DNA from: an uncultured Actinomyces sp.
Lineage (GTDB): Bacteria > Actinomycetota > Actinomycetes > Actinomycetales > Actinomycetaceae
Reading direction: 5' to 3'
NCBI GenBank assembly: GCA_916719935.1
Contig: CAKAPY010000028.1
Coordinates: 1-10,801 of the forward strand
DNA length: 10,801 bases
Part shown: positions 1 to 6,613 of the stretch, one piece after another
How positions within the stretch are numbered: position 1 is the stretch's first letter
Layout: each line of letters begins with the position of its first letter
Position numbers and translations under genes: made by a program
Notes under the pieces: generated by a model
What the model was told of the DNA's origin: nothing
Databases searched by the model: none
The model's input: only the letters and a program-made list of their open reading frames with translations

Positions 1-213
1 GCCCAGGACTCCGCCCATGAAGAGGAGGACCCAGACGGCTTGGTGGCCGGCGTTCCATGCGTGCGAGCCAACCGGGATATCGCGCAGATACAGGCCAAGA
101 GGTGGACGAACCGCTTGGTTGCGGACCAGAAGCCCGGTCACGAAGAGGTGGAGGCCGGCAATGATAACGATGAGTGCGGCGCAAACCAGAAGGATAGTGA
201 CCAGGGTGTTCAT
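1..213 (-). CDS. Small membrane protein, 5' part only (tentatively SdpI-like)
   Basis: The reading frame opens at an ATG read leftwards from 213 and stays open for 71 codons to the window edge, so the C-terminus is missing. An AGAGGAA ribosome site (218-224) precedes the start by a few bases, which supports this frame over the overlapping plus-strand frames. Residues about 3-30 form one hydrophobic transmembrane helix (TLVTILLVCAALIVIIAGL and onward). A polar loop follows, with GLYLRDIP and then AWNAGHQAVW, and a second hydrophobic stretch begins at about residue 60. The pattern of a short arginine-containing loop followed by W-x-x-G-H and a helix resembles the SdpI/YhfL family of small membrane proteins, but too little is present to be sure. 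The gene is divergent from the PH-domain gene, sharing an 88-base intergenic region. The existence of the gene is fairly secure; its function is not. Confidence 0.6.
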   Translation of the reverse strand, partial: MNTLVTILLVCAALIVIIAGLHLFVTGLLVRNQAVRPPLGLYLRDIPVGSHAWNAGHQAVWVLLFMGGVLG

Positions 214-301
214 GTGTTTCCTCTCGACTGTTCCAGACTAGCAGGCTCGAGGGGAGTCGAAATTGTCAGAAGGTCGGGGCGTGGTCTGGCAGAATGAGGC
301 C

Positions 302-814
302 ATGGGTTTGTCGAAGAAGCTCTTAAGCAAAGATGAAGTTGTCGTCCGCCACATGCACACGCACATCAAGGTGCTGCTGTGGAGGATTGTGGCGGTTGTG
401 CTGCTGCTTGCTGCCGCGATTACTGGATCGGTGTTTGTGCCCGTGGACTCGCGAAAGTGGGCGCTGCCGGCGATTTGGATCATCTTTGTGATTATTGCGA
501 TTCCGCTGTTTGTCGTGCCGTGGGCCAAGTGGATGGCTGCGACCTACACGGTGACAACAAAGCGGATCATCACGCGCTCGGGTATTTTCCAGCGCACGGG
601 GCATGACCTGCCGCTCAGCCGTATCTCGGACATTCAGATGGTCAAGGATCTGAATGATCGCTTGTTTGGGTGTGGAACGCTTGCCTTGCAGACCTCGGCC
701 GATGACCCGCTACTACTGCACGATGTGCCGAAGGTAGAGATCGTGCAGGTGGAGATCTCGAACCTGCTCTTTAACGACGTTCAAGGAGCGATCGACGCCG
801 ACCCGAATTCGTGA
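302..814 (+). CDS. Membrane-anchored bacterial PH-domain protein (bPH2/DUF304, YdbS-like)
   Basis: The protein has 170 residues. Two hydrophobic helices (about 23-46 and 53-77) are followed by a soluble domain (about 80-158) with the bPH2 pattern: YTVTTKRIITRSGIF, then LPLSRISDIQ, then RLFGCGTLALQ. This is the usual single-copy arrangement of YdbS-type proteins: an N-terminal LSKKLLSKDE segment, two membrane helices and one cytoplasmic PH-like domain. The biochemical role of these proteins is not established; they are generally treated as membrane-associated scaffolds. I chose ATG 302 because the family normally begins with this kind of segment. A TTG at 263 in the same frame would add 13 residues and has a GGGGAG upstream, so it cannot be fully excluded. 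The ribosome site before 302 is weak and close (GAGG, two bases away). A CAGAAT hexamer ends six bases before the ATG, which would fit a leaderless transcript. A strong terminator follows the stop. Confidence 0.85.
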   Translation: MGLSKKLLSKDEVVVRHMHTHIKVLLWRIVAVVLLLAAAITGSVFVPVDSRKWALPAIWIIFVIIAIPLFVVPWAKWMAATYTVTTKRIITRSGIFQRTGHDLPLSRISDIQMVKDLNDRLFGCGTLALQTSADDPLLLHDVPKVEIVQVEISNLLFNDVQGAIDADPNS

Positions 815-833
815 GGGCGGTCCCCGCTAGAAC

Positions 834-885
834 GTGTGCCCGAGAACTGATGATGAGTCGACAGTTCTCGGGCACACTTCTTTTT
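834..885 (+). terminator. Strong intrinsic terminator after the PH-domain gene
   Basis: The arms at 834-849 and 862-877 are perfectly complementary over 16 bases, with a 12-base loop. They are followed directly by TTCTTTTT (878-885). Read on the plus strand this is a textbook rho-independent terminator, 19 bases after the PH-domain stop. The helicase gene converges on it from the right, but on the minus strand the hairpin is followed by GTTCTAG rather than a T run. It should therefore work mainly in the plus direction and only weakly, if at all, for the helicase transcript. Confidence 0.92.
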
Positions 886-903
886 AGGGCATTGCCCGAC
901 GTT

Positions 904-2664
904 TTAGGAACCTTGAAGACGCTGGCCGAGGGTGCTTGCTCCGGCGTAGATGTAAGTTCCGCGGATTCCGCGCGTGAGTAGAACACGGTAGCAGTTGCGG
1001 ATGTAGCGGAGTAGATCGTCATCAGTGGTTTTGCGTTCTAATGGATCCAAGGCCATAGCGACGTCTGCTTTCCCGCGTTTATCGGCGTAGCGCTCGCGGT
1101 TTGCGCGTAAGAAACCATGCTCGTCGACTTCGATATCCGGCCCGATGATTACACCGGCGTAGTTGAGGTCAAAGCCCTGCAGCGTGTGGATCGATCCGAC
1201 TTCATCAGAGCTACCTTTGCCAACCCAGTCTTTATCGGTGCTATTCCAACGCAGCGGTCGCGCGCCGGGAATATTAATGTCGAATAGCTCCTTGTTGGTT
1301 TTTGATACCCACTCCCACGCATATCCAGCTGCCAGACGTGAAAGCCCGAATTCCTTGTCTTTCTTCTGGATTTCTTCGATCATTTCATCAAGGTCGTTGA
1401 ATACTCGTAGTTCGTACCCTTCGATTGTGGGAATTTCGATCGGACTTTGAGGTCCAACAGCTAACAGGCGATCAAGAAAATCGCCATATTCCATGGAATC
1501 GCCCTGGATACGGAGCTGTGAGTGAAGCTTGTGGAACCGACCAGAAGCGTGACTTGAATCAAGGCAGGCGTTTATCTCTTTTGGCGTGAGGTCTTGAGGG
1601 CGAACACTCTGTTCAGGATCGAGCAGCAAAATGAGGTGATCGCATTGTTTCCTCAGCCAGTCAAGCTGGCTGTGGCCGGATTCGGGGTTTCCAAAAAGCC
1701 TGGCATTGATCTGTTTATAGCGTTTTGTCATCATTCCGCTCGACTGCGCCGAAAAACGGTTGAGTCGATGCGCCTCATCGACAATGAGGATGTCGTAGTG
1801 CTCGTCTGATTCTCCAACGTCGAAAGGGGTCAGCACCATTTCGCGACTCAATGAAGATACTCTCGAGAAGACGTGTTTCACCGAGGCACGTAGGGCTTGC
1901 TGGGGAACAACTAAGCCAATTTTCTTGTCAAGGAAAAGCTCTCGGTATCCTTCTTGGTAGTAGTCGTCAAAAACCGATTCGCCTTCGGGGTGTTGTTCGC
2001 GAGAGCCCAAATCAGAGAGCAATTTCGTCAGGAAGATACCGACGATGGTTTTCCCAGTTCCTGCGCTTCCTTGAACAATGTGGACTGAAGGTTTGTCTTC
2101 CTCGAGTGACTGCCACAAGTCGTCGATGATCGCCTCAGTAACCTGAACTTGGTCCTCGTTCAATGCTTTGTAAGGCGAATACTTGAACAAATTGCTATTT
2201 CGGATATCCAGGGCGCTCTGATCAAATAAACCTAGTACCCGAAGGTTTTCAACAATCTGATCGAAAGTTAGTTGATATTCTGCTCGATCGAAGTAGTCAT
2301 AGTCTGCGATTCCGGCATTGCTATTGATAACTTCAAATTTTCCGTCCCCGGAAAACAACATGATCAATTGGGATTCGAGGTCGAGACAAACAGACTTATT
2401 GAACGTGTCATCGAGGATCACACGGATTTCCTCAAGTCCATCTTTCTGACGATTTTGAAGGTGCTGTTGTGTGCGATTAAGGAAGTTGAGAGTTTCTCCG
2501 ACGTAGAGACGTTCCTTGTCGTTGATGATGTAAACAACAGGCCAGTTTTGCAGACGTGAATTGGTATCTTCTTTGAGCGCGCCAACCCCTTCATTGCTGA
2601 ATGAGAACTGGCGAATCTGGATGTGCCTGCGGGCTTGCGCGATCTGCTGCTTAGAGCTGGTCAT
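904..2664 (-). CDS. GIY-YIG nuclease / DUF2075 superfamily 1 helicase fusion
   Basis: The protein has 586 residues in two parts. Residues about 40-120 form a GIY-YIG endonuclease domain: VVYI (43-46), YVGET (54-58), R64 and H68 in the following helix, E97 in DLESQL, and N114 or N116 near EVINSN. The expected catalytic positions therefore look intact. Residues about 165-580 form a DUF2075 (COG3410) P-loop helicase with Walker A GSAGTGKT (199-206), Walker B ILIVDEAH (292-299), LLLDPEQS (347-353), an arginine motif SQLRIQG (382-388), HTLQGFDLNYAGVIIG (493-508), and the C-terminal RVLLTRGIRGTYIY (560-573) typical of UvrD/Schlafen-like helicases. The nuclease-plus-DUF2075 architecture is known, but its function is not well defined. 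The ATG lies inside the last 14 bases of the MazG-like gene, so the two are probably translated together. The N-terminal half is AT-rich (about 37% GC over 2221-2340). A role in foreign-DNA or damaged-nucleic-acid processing is inference. Confidence 0.88.
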   Translation of the reverse strand: MTSSKQQIAQARRHIQIRQFSFSNEGVGALKEDTNSRLQNWPVVYIINDKERLYVGETLNFLNRTQQHLQNRQKDGLEEIRVILDDTFNKSVCLDLESQLIMLFSGDGKFEVINSNAGIADYDYFDRAEYQLTFDQIVENLRVLGLFDQSALDIRNSNLFKYSPYKALNEDQVQVTEAIIDDLWQSLEEDKPSVHIVQGSAGTGKTIVGIFLTKLLSDLGSREQHPEGESVFDDYYQEGYRELFLDKKIGLVVPQQALRASVKHVFSRVSSLSREMVLTPFDVGESDEHYDILIVDEAHRLNRFSAQSSGMMTKRYKQINARLFGNPESGHSQLDWLRKQCDHLILLLDPEQSVRPQDLTPKEINACLDSSHASGRFHKLHSQLRIQGDSMEYGDFLDRLLAVGPQSPIEIPTIEGYELRVFNDLDEMIEEIQKKDKEFGLSRLAAGYAWEWVSKTNKELFDINIPGARPLRWNSTDKDWVGKGSSDEVGSIHTLQGFDLNYAGVIIGPDIEVDEHGFLRANRERYADKRGKADVAMALDPLERKTTDDDLLRYIRNCYRVLLTRGIRGTYIYAGASTLGQRLQGS

Positions 2665-2971
2665 ACTTCACGCTGCTCCCGCGAGACTTTTCAATCGGAT
2701 ACTTCTGGGCGGTGACGGCAAGCTTCTCCAGCACGATCTGATCGGGCTCAAGCCCGACCTTCATCGCGAGGAAGTAACAGTAGGTGAGGACATCGGCGAG
2801 CTCTTCTTTGACCGCCTGGGGATCCCCGTCAGGCGACCACTGGAAGCACTCTAAGAGTTCCGCGGCCTCGATAGAAATAGATTTCGCCAAGTTTTCGGGC
2901 GTGTGGAACTGGTCCCAATCGCGCTCCTCAGAGAACGCACGTAATTTCTGTGCAACCGCATCGTCAAGCAT
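2651..2971 (-). CDS. MazG-like nucleotide pyrophosphohydrolase
   Basis: The protein has 106 residues, the usual size of a stand-alone single-domain all-alpha NTP pyrophosphohydrolase of the MazG-like family. These enzymes hydrolyse (d)NTPs to the monophosphate and pyrophosphate with Mg2+. The metal-binding acidic signature is present: E35-x-x-E38 in SIEAAELLE, and E57-x-x-D60 in VKEELADVL. The C-terminal KYPIEKSRG segment (90-98) is also typical of this branch. The ATG at 2971 has only GTGAAAG upstream. A TAAAGT hexamer ends exactly six bases before the ATG, which would suit a leaderless message. The stop codon lies 14 bases inside the helicase gene, a strong sign of co-translation. The nucleoside hydrolase stop is 63 bases upstream with no terminator between, so read-through from that operon is also possible. 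The substrate (canonical, modified or damaged nucleotide) cannot be told from sequence. Confidence 0.9.
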   Translation of the reverse strand: MLDDAVAQKLRAFSEERDWDQFHTPENLAKSISIEAAELLECFQWSPDGDPQAVKEELADVLTYCYFLAMKVGLEPDQIVLEKLAVTAQKYPIEKSRGSSVKYDQL

Positions 2972-2977
2972 GCTTTC

Positions 2978-2983
2978 ACTTTA
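2978..2983 (-). promoter_or_regulatory. Possible -10 element for a leaderless mazG-like transcript
   Basis: On the minus strand TAAAGT is followed by exactly six bases and then the ATG at 2971. A TAnnnT hexamer at this distance would put the transcription start on the start codon, an arrangement common in Actinomycetota. No convincing -35 box lies 16-18 bases upstream, so this rests on the -10 match, the spacing and the weak ribosome site. Confidence 0.3.
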
Positions 2984-3034
2984 CTGCGCGCCACCTGCAT
3001 GTGTGGGCAGTTTGGTGCGGGTGAAGCAAAGAAC

Positions 3035-4024
3035 CTAGTTCTGAGCAGCGATCACTCGCTCCAAAGCTCCCAGCAAACTCTCGTTATCCACCGCGGTCAC
3101 AACACTCGCAGGGCGCCCGTCTGAACGACGCATTAGCTTGCCCGCCTCGTTAACCGCGCAATGCGCTTCCTCAATCGTGACCAACTCAGGATTTGTCAGT
3201 GCAAACAGCGTTACCAAGTCATGAACCCACATGCCATCAACTGGGCGAGTCTGCTGAGAAAAAGCGAGCCACGGATTAATCCACTGGCGAAGGGCATCGG
3301 CCAAATCCGTTTCCTCACAAGCCTTCAACATGCGATCCCAGCGCTCTGCAGACATATGAGTTGTCCGAGTCGTATCCAAAGGAACAATAGTCAGCGGAAT
3401 TGCGCTATCGAAAACGATCTGCACAGCCTCGGGGTCGACAGCAAAATTCGTATCTACAAGATCGCCAAAACCAAAGCAGCCACCCATCAATACGATCTGT
3501 TCAACCAGCTCACTGCACTCAGGATGTGCCACCAACAAACGCGCGATATTCGTCAGCGGACCTATCGCAACAATCGTTTGCTTTTGGTCCACCGATGTAG
3601 CCCAACCGGCCGATGCAGCATCCGTAACATCGCGGAACAACTTCTCTGCCACGGCCTCGTTGATGGAAGAATCCCCATCACCCGTAACGGGAACGAAGCG
3701 TCCGTCTCCCCACGCGATTACCCCCTCGGGGCTTGAAGCGTATTCCTTGCGCTGGTGGTCCCAACGCTGCGTGCTCGCGTGCAAGGGATGGGTTGAACCT
3801 TGCCGAATACGTGGAGGATTCTGTCCGGTAAACGCCGCGCAATCAACGATCTCTTGGGCACACTTCGCTCCTGTGTCAGAAGGCGTGTTCCCGAAAACCG
3901 TCCACACCGCCCGGCAATCCAACTGAGGATGGCGCAGGGCATATAGGAGAGCCAGCGCGTCATCAACATTCGCGCCCGGGATTCCATTTCCCGGGTCGCA
4001 ATCGATAATGAATGGAAGAGACAT
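3035..4024 (-). CDS. Nucleoside hydrolase (inosine-uridine preferring family)
   Basis: The protein has 329 residues, the normal length for the IUNH family, which cleaves the N-glycosidic bond of ribonucleosides to give ribose and a free base using a bound Ca2+. The calcium site is visible: D8 and D10 in IIDCDPG, then D21-D22 in NVDDALALL. An extra NGIPGAN loop separates the two halves of the usual DxDPGxDD motif. Other family marks are TVFGNTP (42-48), IGPLTNIA (154-161), NFAVDPEA (193-200) and H268-D269 in VHDLVTLFAL. Two adjacent ATG codons are possible. AAGGA at 4031-4035 sits six bases from the second (4024) but only three from the first (4027), so I chose the second. The ATGATG overlaps the TGA stop of the LacI gene, implying translational coupling. 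Operon context points to nucleoside scavenging; purine or pyrimidine preference cannot be decided. Confidence 0.92.
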   Translation of the reverse strand: MSLPFIIDCDPGNGIPGANVDDALALLYALRHPQLDCRAVWTVFGNTPSDTGAKCAQEIVDCAAFTGQNPPRIRQGSTHPLHASTQRWDHQRKEYASSPEGVIAWGDGRFVPVTGDGDSSINEAVAEKLFRDVTDAASAGWATSVDQKQTIVAIGPLTNIARLLVAHPECSELVEQIVLMGGCFGFGDLVDTNFAVDPEAVQIVFDSAIPLTIVPLDTTRTTHMSAERWDRMLKACEETDLADALRQWINPWLAFSQQTRPVDGMWVHDLVTLFALTNPELVTIEEAHCAVNEAGKLMRRSDGRPASVVTAVDNESLLGALERVIAAQN

Positions 4025-5037
4025 CATGAATCCTTGGAAGAATACGAGCACCCGCAGCTTGCTCGCTTCGTTAAACGTGAAGTTACGCTCAGGTCGCGCG
4101 CGCGATCCGTTCCCGTGACAAAATCAGCGATCGCCTCGGCCTGCGAGCTCACTGGGACGTCCACGCTGGTTACTGGCGGCCACAGAAATTCAGACAATGC
4201 CGTGCCGTTGAGAGCGATAAGTACGATGTCTTCGGGCACCTCAACCCCAGCGCAATGGAGTTCGCGCAACAAACCCGTAGCCTGTAATTCGTTCGAAACA
4301 ACAACAGCGTCGGCACCCGAATCGATCAAGGCTTGAGCAGCCTGAACGCCGCCGGCGCGAGTAAACGGTCCGTTAATCACTACGCCTTCGTCGAGCCCCG
4401 CTTGGCGCAAAGCCAAACGCCACCCTCGGATGCGCTCGCGGGCATTGTGACGTCCCTTAGGGCCAGCAACCATCGCCACACGAGTTCTCCCGTGCTGCAG
4501 GAGGTGCTCAGTCGCCATGCGCGCAGCCTCCTGTTCGTCAGCGACGAGGCGGGTGATCCGCGGGTGGTGGCCCATACGCTGCCCGTCGGGTTCGTTGAGT
4601 AAAACCACCGGGAACGAGGCGCCCTCAAGAAGATCTAGAGGGAGTGGTTGGGTGACGCCGTACCAAGCGAGTCCCGCGATCTGCTGGCGGCGGAAGGCCT
4701 CGAGAATCGTCGACTCACGGTCCTGGTCGTCGTGAGAATCCCCGACAACCAAAACCATGTCCCTGCGGAAGAATTCTTCTTCGAGGCGTTGGGCAAGCTC
4801 GGCGAGGTAGGGGTTTGCGAGGTCGGGAACGAGGAGCGCAAAAAGATCGCTGCGGCCTCGCGAGAGAGACTGCGCGGATGCGTTAGGGCGATACCCCAAG
4901 TGCTCAATCGCCTCGAGAACACGTTTGCGGGTCTCGGGGCGGACATTGCGAGGCCCACCGTTGACGACGTAACTGACTACCGCGGTTGAGGTGCCGGCAA
5001 GTCGAGCGACATCGTCGCGGGTGGGCTGCTTCGCCAT
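4024..5037 (-). CDS. LacI-family transcriptional repressor
   Basis: The protein has 337 residues, a standard LacI/GalR length. Residues 1-60 are the DNA-binding domain: TRDDVARLAG, the recognition segment TSTAVVSYVVNG, and the hinge-helix region RPNASAQSLSRGRSD. The remainder (about 63-330) is a periplasmic-binding-protein-like ligand domain beginning LFALLVPDLANPYLAEL. AAAGGAG at 5047-5053 lies nine bases before the ATG. The gene sits between the transporter (24-base gap) and the nucleoside hydrolase (ATGA overlap) in one operon. A palindrome over the operon promoter is the obvious candidate operator, so autoregulation with release by a nucleoside, ribose or a related molecule is likely. That ligand is inferred from context. 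Corynebacterium glutamicum has a comparable uridine operon with a LacI-type regulator, an MFS transporter and a nucleoside hydrolase; orthology to it is not shown here. Confidence 0.93.
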   Translation of the reverse strand: MAKQPTRDDVARLAGTSTAVVSYVVNGGPRNVRPETRKRVLEAIEHLGYRPNASAQSLSRGRSDLFALLVPDLANPYLAELAQRLEEEFFRRDMVLVVGDSHDDQDRESTILEAFRRQQIAGLAWYGVTQPLPLDLLEGASFPVVLLNEPDGQRMGHHPRITRLVADEQEAARMATEHLLQHGRTRVAMVAGPKGRHNARERIRGWRLALRQAGLDEGVVINGPFTRAGGVQAAQALIDSGADAVVVSNELQATGLLRELHCAGVEVPEDIVLIALNGTALSEFLWPPVTSVDVPVSSQAEAIADFVTGTDRARDLSVTSRLTKRASCGCSYSSKDS

Positions 5038-5061
5038 GTCTATTCGCTCCTTTGGGAGGTT

Positions 5062-6417
5062 TTAGATTGCGTCCTCAAGGAGAGTGAGGTCGCGGCCGCG
5101 GGTCTCGGGGGCAACGAAAGTGGTTGCAAAGCCGATGAAGGCCGTTACCGCGAAGTAGGTTGCCAACGGGATCCACGAATTAAAGGTTGCAAGAAGTGCC
5201 GATGCGACCATCGGAGCGGTACCGCCCGAGAGGATTGACCCGAGTTCCTTGGCAACAGCCATTCGTGAGTAACGGTGCTGAACGCCGAAAAGCTCGACGC
5301 CATAGGCCGCTTGAACGCCGAAGATGCCCAGCGACCCCAGTCCCATACCGACAACAATAACGCTACCGACAATCCACGGGTCCTTAGATTGCAGAAGAGC
5401 AAAGGCCGGGAATGCATAGAGAACGAGGAGAGCGCAGAAAACCCGATAGGTGATGCGGCGCCCGAAGCGGTCCGAGAGCCACCCCGAGAAGGGGATGATC
5501 GCGAAACCGAGGAAAGAGGCGACTAGAACAGCGGTCGTTGGAACGGCTTTCTCCATGGACAGAGCCTTGACAACGTAGCCCACAAGGAAGGACTGGGCGA
5601 TGTATGAAGGGCCGTTTTCGCCAATGCGTAGGCCGAGCATGACGAAGAATGCGCGCCAGCCGCCTTCGTGGGCGTCAAGACCGGCCTCGACGACGGATTC
5701 TTGTTCGCGCTGTTTGCGCTCTTTGAATGCGGTGAACACGGGGCTTTCCTGCATGGAACGACGCAGGAAGATCGCGAAGAAAGCGATGAAGATCGAGACC
5801 AAGAAGGGGATTCGCCAGCCCCACGTCATGAGCTGTTCCTTCGGCATGGTCAAGACCAATAGCCAGACCGAGGAAGCAAGGAGCGTGCCCGTGTTGGAAC
5901 CGACGCCGATCAATGAAGCGACTACGCCTCGGTGCTTGACAGGGGAGAACTCAGCGAGCATAACTGCACCACCGGAGAGCTCAGCGCCTGCACCAAATCC
6001 CTGGCAGAGGCGCAGGAATACGAGCAATGCAGGTGCAAGCCAGCCGACCTGGTTGTATGTGGGGAGCAAGCCCAGTGCAGTGGTTGAGACTCCCATCAGT
6101 CCGACGGTGATAACCATGATGACCTTGCGTCCATGACGGTCGCCGACGCGGCCCAAAATAATGGCGCCCAGCGGACGAGCAAGGAAGCCGACGGCGTAGG
6201 TCGCGAAGGATGAAAGTAGAGCGATGATTGGAGTTTGCTCTGGGAAGAAGACGTCGCCGAAAACGAGGCCGGCGGCGAGTCCGTACAGGGCGAAGTCGAC
6301 GTATTCCATTGTCGTGCCCAGCCAGACTGAGAAGATGTTGAGCCAGAAGCTCTTGCGGCCCTCAGGGGTCTGGAAATTCAGGTCTGATGCCTGAAGCTCC
6401 TCATTCGATTGTGCCAT
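5062..6417 (-). CDS. MFS transporter, metabolite:H+ symporter (MHS) family
   Basis: The protein has 451 residues and about 12 membrane helices in the inner membrane. It shows MHS-type features: WLGTTMEYVDFALYG (32-46) in helix 1, the loop 2-3 motif GRVGDRHGRK (89-98), LRLCQGFGAGAELSGG (135-150), the second-half counterpart SDRFGRR (315-321), and ETRGRDL (438-444) near the C-terminus. The family includes ProP, KgtP and ShiA, which couple solute entry to protons. I chose ATG 6417 because AGGAGG (6424-6429) lies six bases upstream. A GTG at 6486 in frame would add 23 residues but falls upstream of the predicted transcription start, so it is rejected. The gene is the first of an operon with a LacI regulator and a nucleoside hydrolase, which suggests a nucleoside as substrate. 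MHS proteins mostly carry organic acids or betaines, so the substrate is uncertain. Confidence 0.92.
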   Translation of the reverse strand: MAQSNEELQASDLNFQTPEGRKSFWLNIFSVWLGTTMEYVDFALYGLAAGLVFGDVFFPEQTPIIALLSSFATYAVGFLARPLGAIILGRVGDRHGRKVIMVITVGLMGVSTTALGLLPTYNQVGWLAPALLVFLRLCQGFGAGAELSGGAVMLAEFSPVKHRGVVASLIGVGSNTGTLLASSVWLLVLTMPKEQLMTWGWRIPFLVSIFIAFFAIFLRRSMQESPVFTAFKERKQREQESVVEAGLDAHEGGWRAFFVMLGLRIGENGPSYIAQSFLVGYVVKALSMEKAVPTTAVLVASFLGFAIIPFSGWLSDRFGRRITYRVFCALLVLYAFPAFALLQSKDPWIVGSVIVVGMGLGSLGIFGVQAAYGVELFGVQHRYSRMAVAKELGSILSGGTAPMVASALLATFNSWIPLATYFAVTAFIGFATTFVAPETRGRDLTLLEDAI

Positions 6418-6486
6418 TAGCTGCCTCCTCGCAGCGTAGGTTGGTAGGTGAGCGTTCCGGTCGGTGTATCCGGTGACGATGGCCAC

Positions 6487-6506
6487 GATTCTACGCGTGT
6501 AGATTC
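6487..6506. promoter_or_regulatory. Probable LacI-family operator over the operon promoter
   Basis: This is a 20-bp inverted repeat with arms GATTCTAC and GTAGATTC (7 of 8 positions symmetric), centred on a CG step, as is usual for LacI/GalR operators. It spans the whole -10 hexamer and most of the spacer of the minus-strand promoter, so bound repressor would block RNA polymerase. The only LacI-family gene in the window is the second gene of the operon this promoter drives. That this protein binds here is inference. Confidence 0.6.
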
Positions 6507-6517
6507 TTGGGGGTCAA
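6488..6517 (-). promoter_or_regulatory. Sigma-70-type promoter of the transporter-lacI-nucleoside hydrolase operon
   Basis: On the minus strand TTGACC (6517-6512) is followed by an 18-base spacer and TAGAAT (6493-6488). The hexamers match the consensus at five of six positions each. The transcription start would fall near 6481, giving a leader of roughly 64 bases with AGGAGG close to the ATG at 6417. It is the clearest promoter in the window. Confidence 0.75.
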
Positions 6518-6613
6518 GGGGCGCTTCCTGCTCGTAAGCCGCCCCCGCCCAGCAACCACCCCGAAATATGGACACCTTCTGCCGACCTGCCGCCCCCGCG
6601 CAACAATGGCAGC

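Noticed and set aside
887..899. GGGC-ATT-GCCC mini-hairpin near the helicase stop
   Set aside because: With a four-base stem and no T run on the minus strand it is too weak to call a terminator.
3161..3736. 191-residue open frame on the plus strand
   Set aside because: It lies wholly inside the nucleoside hydrolase gene on the opposite strand, has no family features and no credible ribosome site.
4025..4051. Longer start for the nucleoside hydrolase
   Set aside because: It would lack a ribosome site and add residues before the family's normal N-terminus. AAGGA at 4031-4035 fits the ATG at 4024.
5600..6136. 178-residue open frame on the plus strand
   Set aside because: It is antisense to the MFS transporter and rich in serine, threonine and proline, as expected of a shadow frame of a membrane protein gene.
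6418..6486. Longer start (GTG 6486) for the MFS transporter
   Set aside because: It would lie upstream of the transcription start predicted from the TTGACC/TAGAAT promoter. The ATG at 6417 has AGGAGG at ideal distance.
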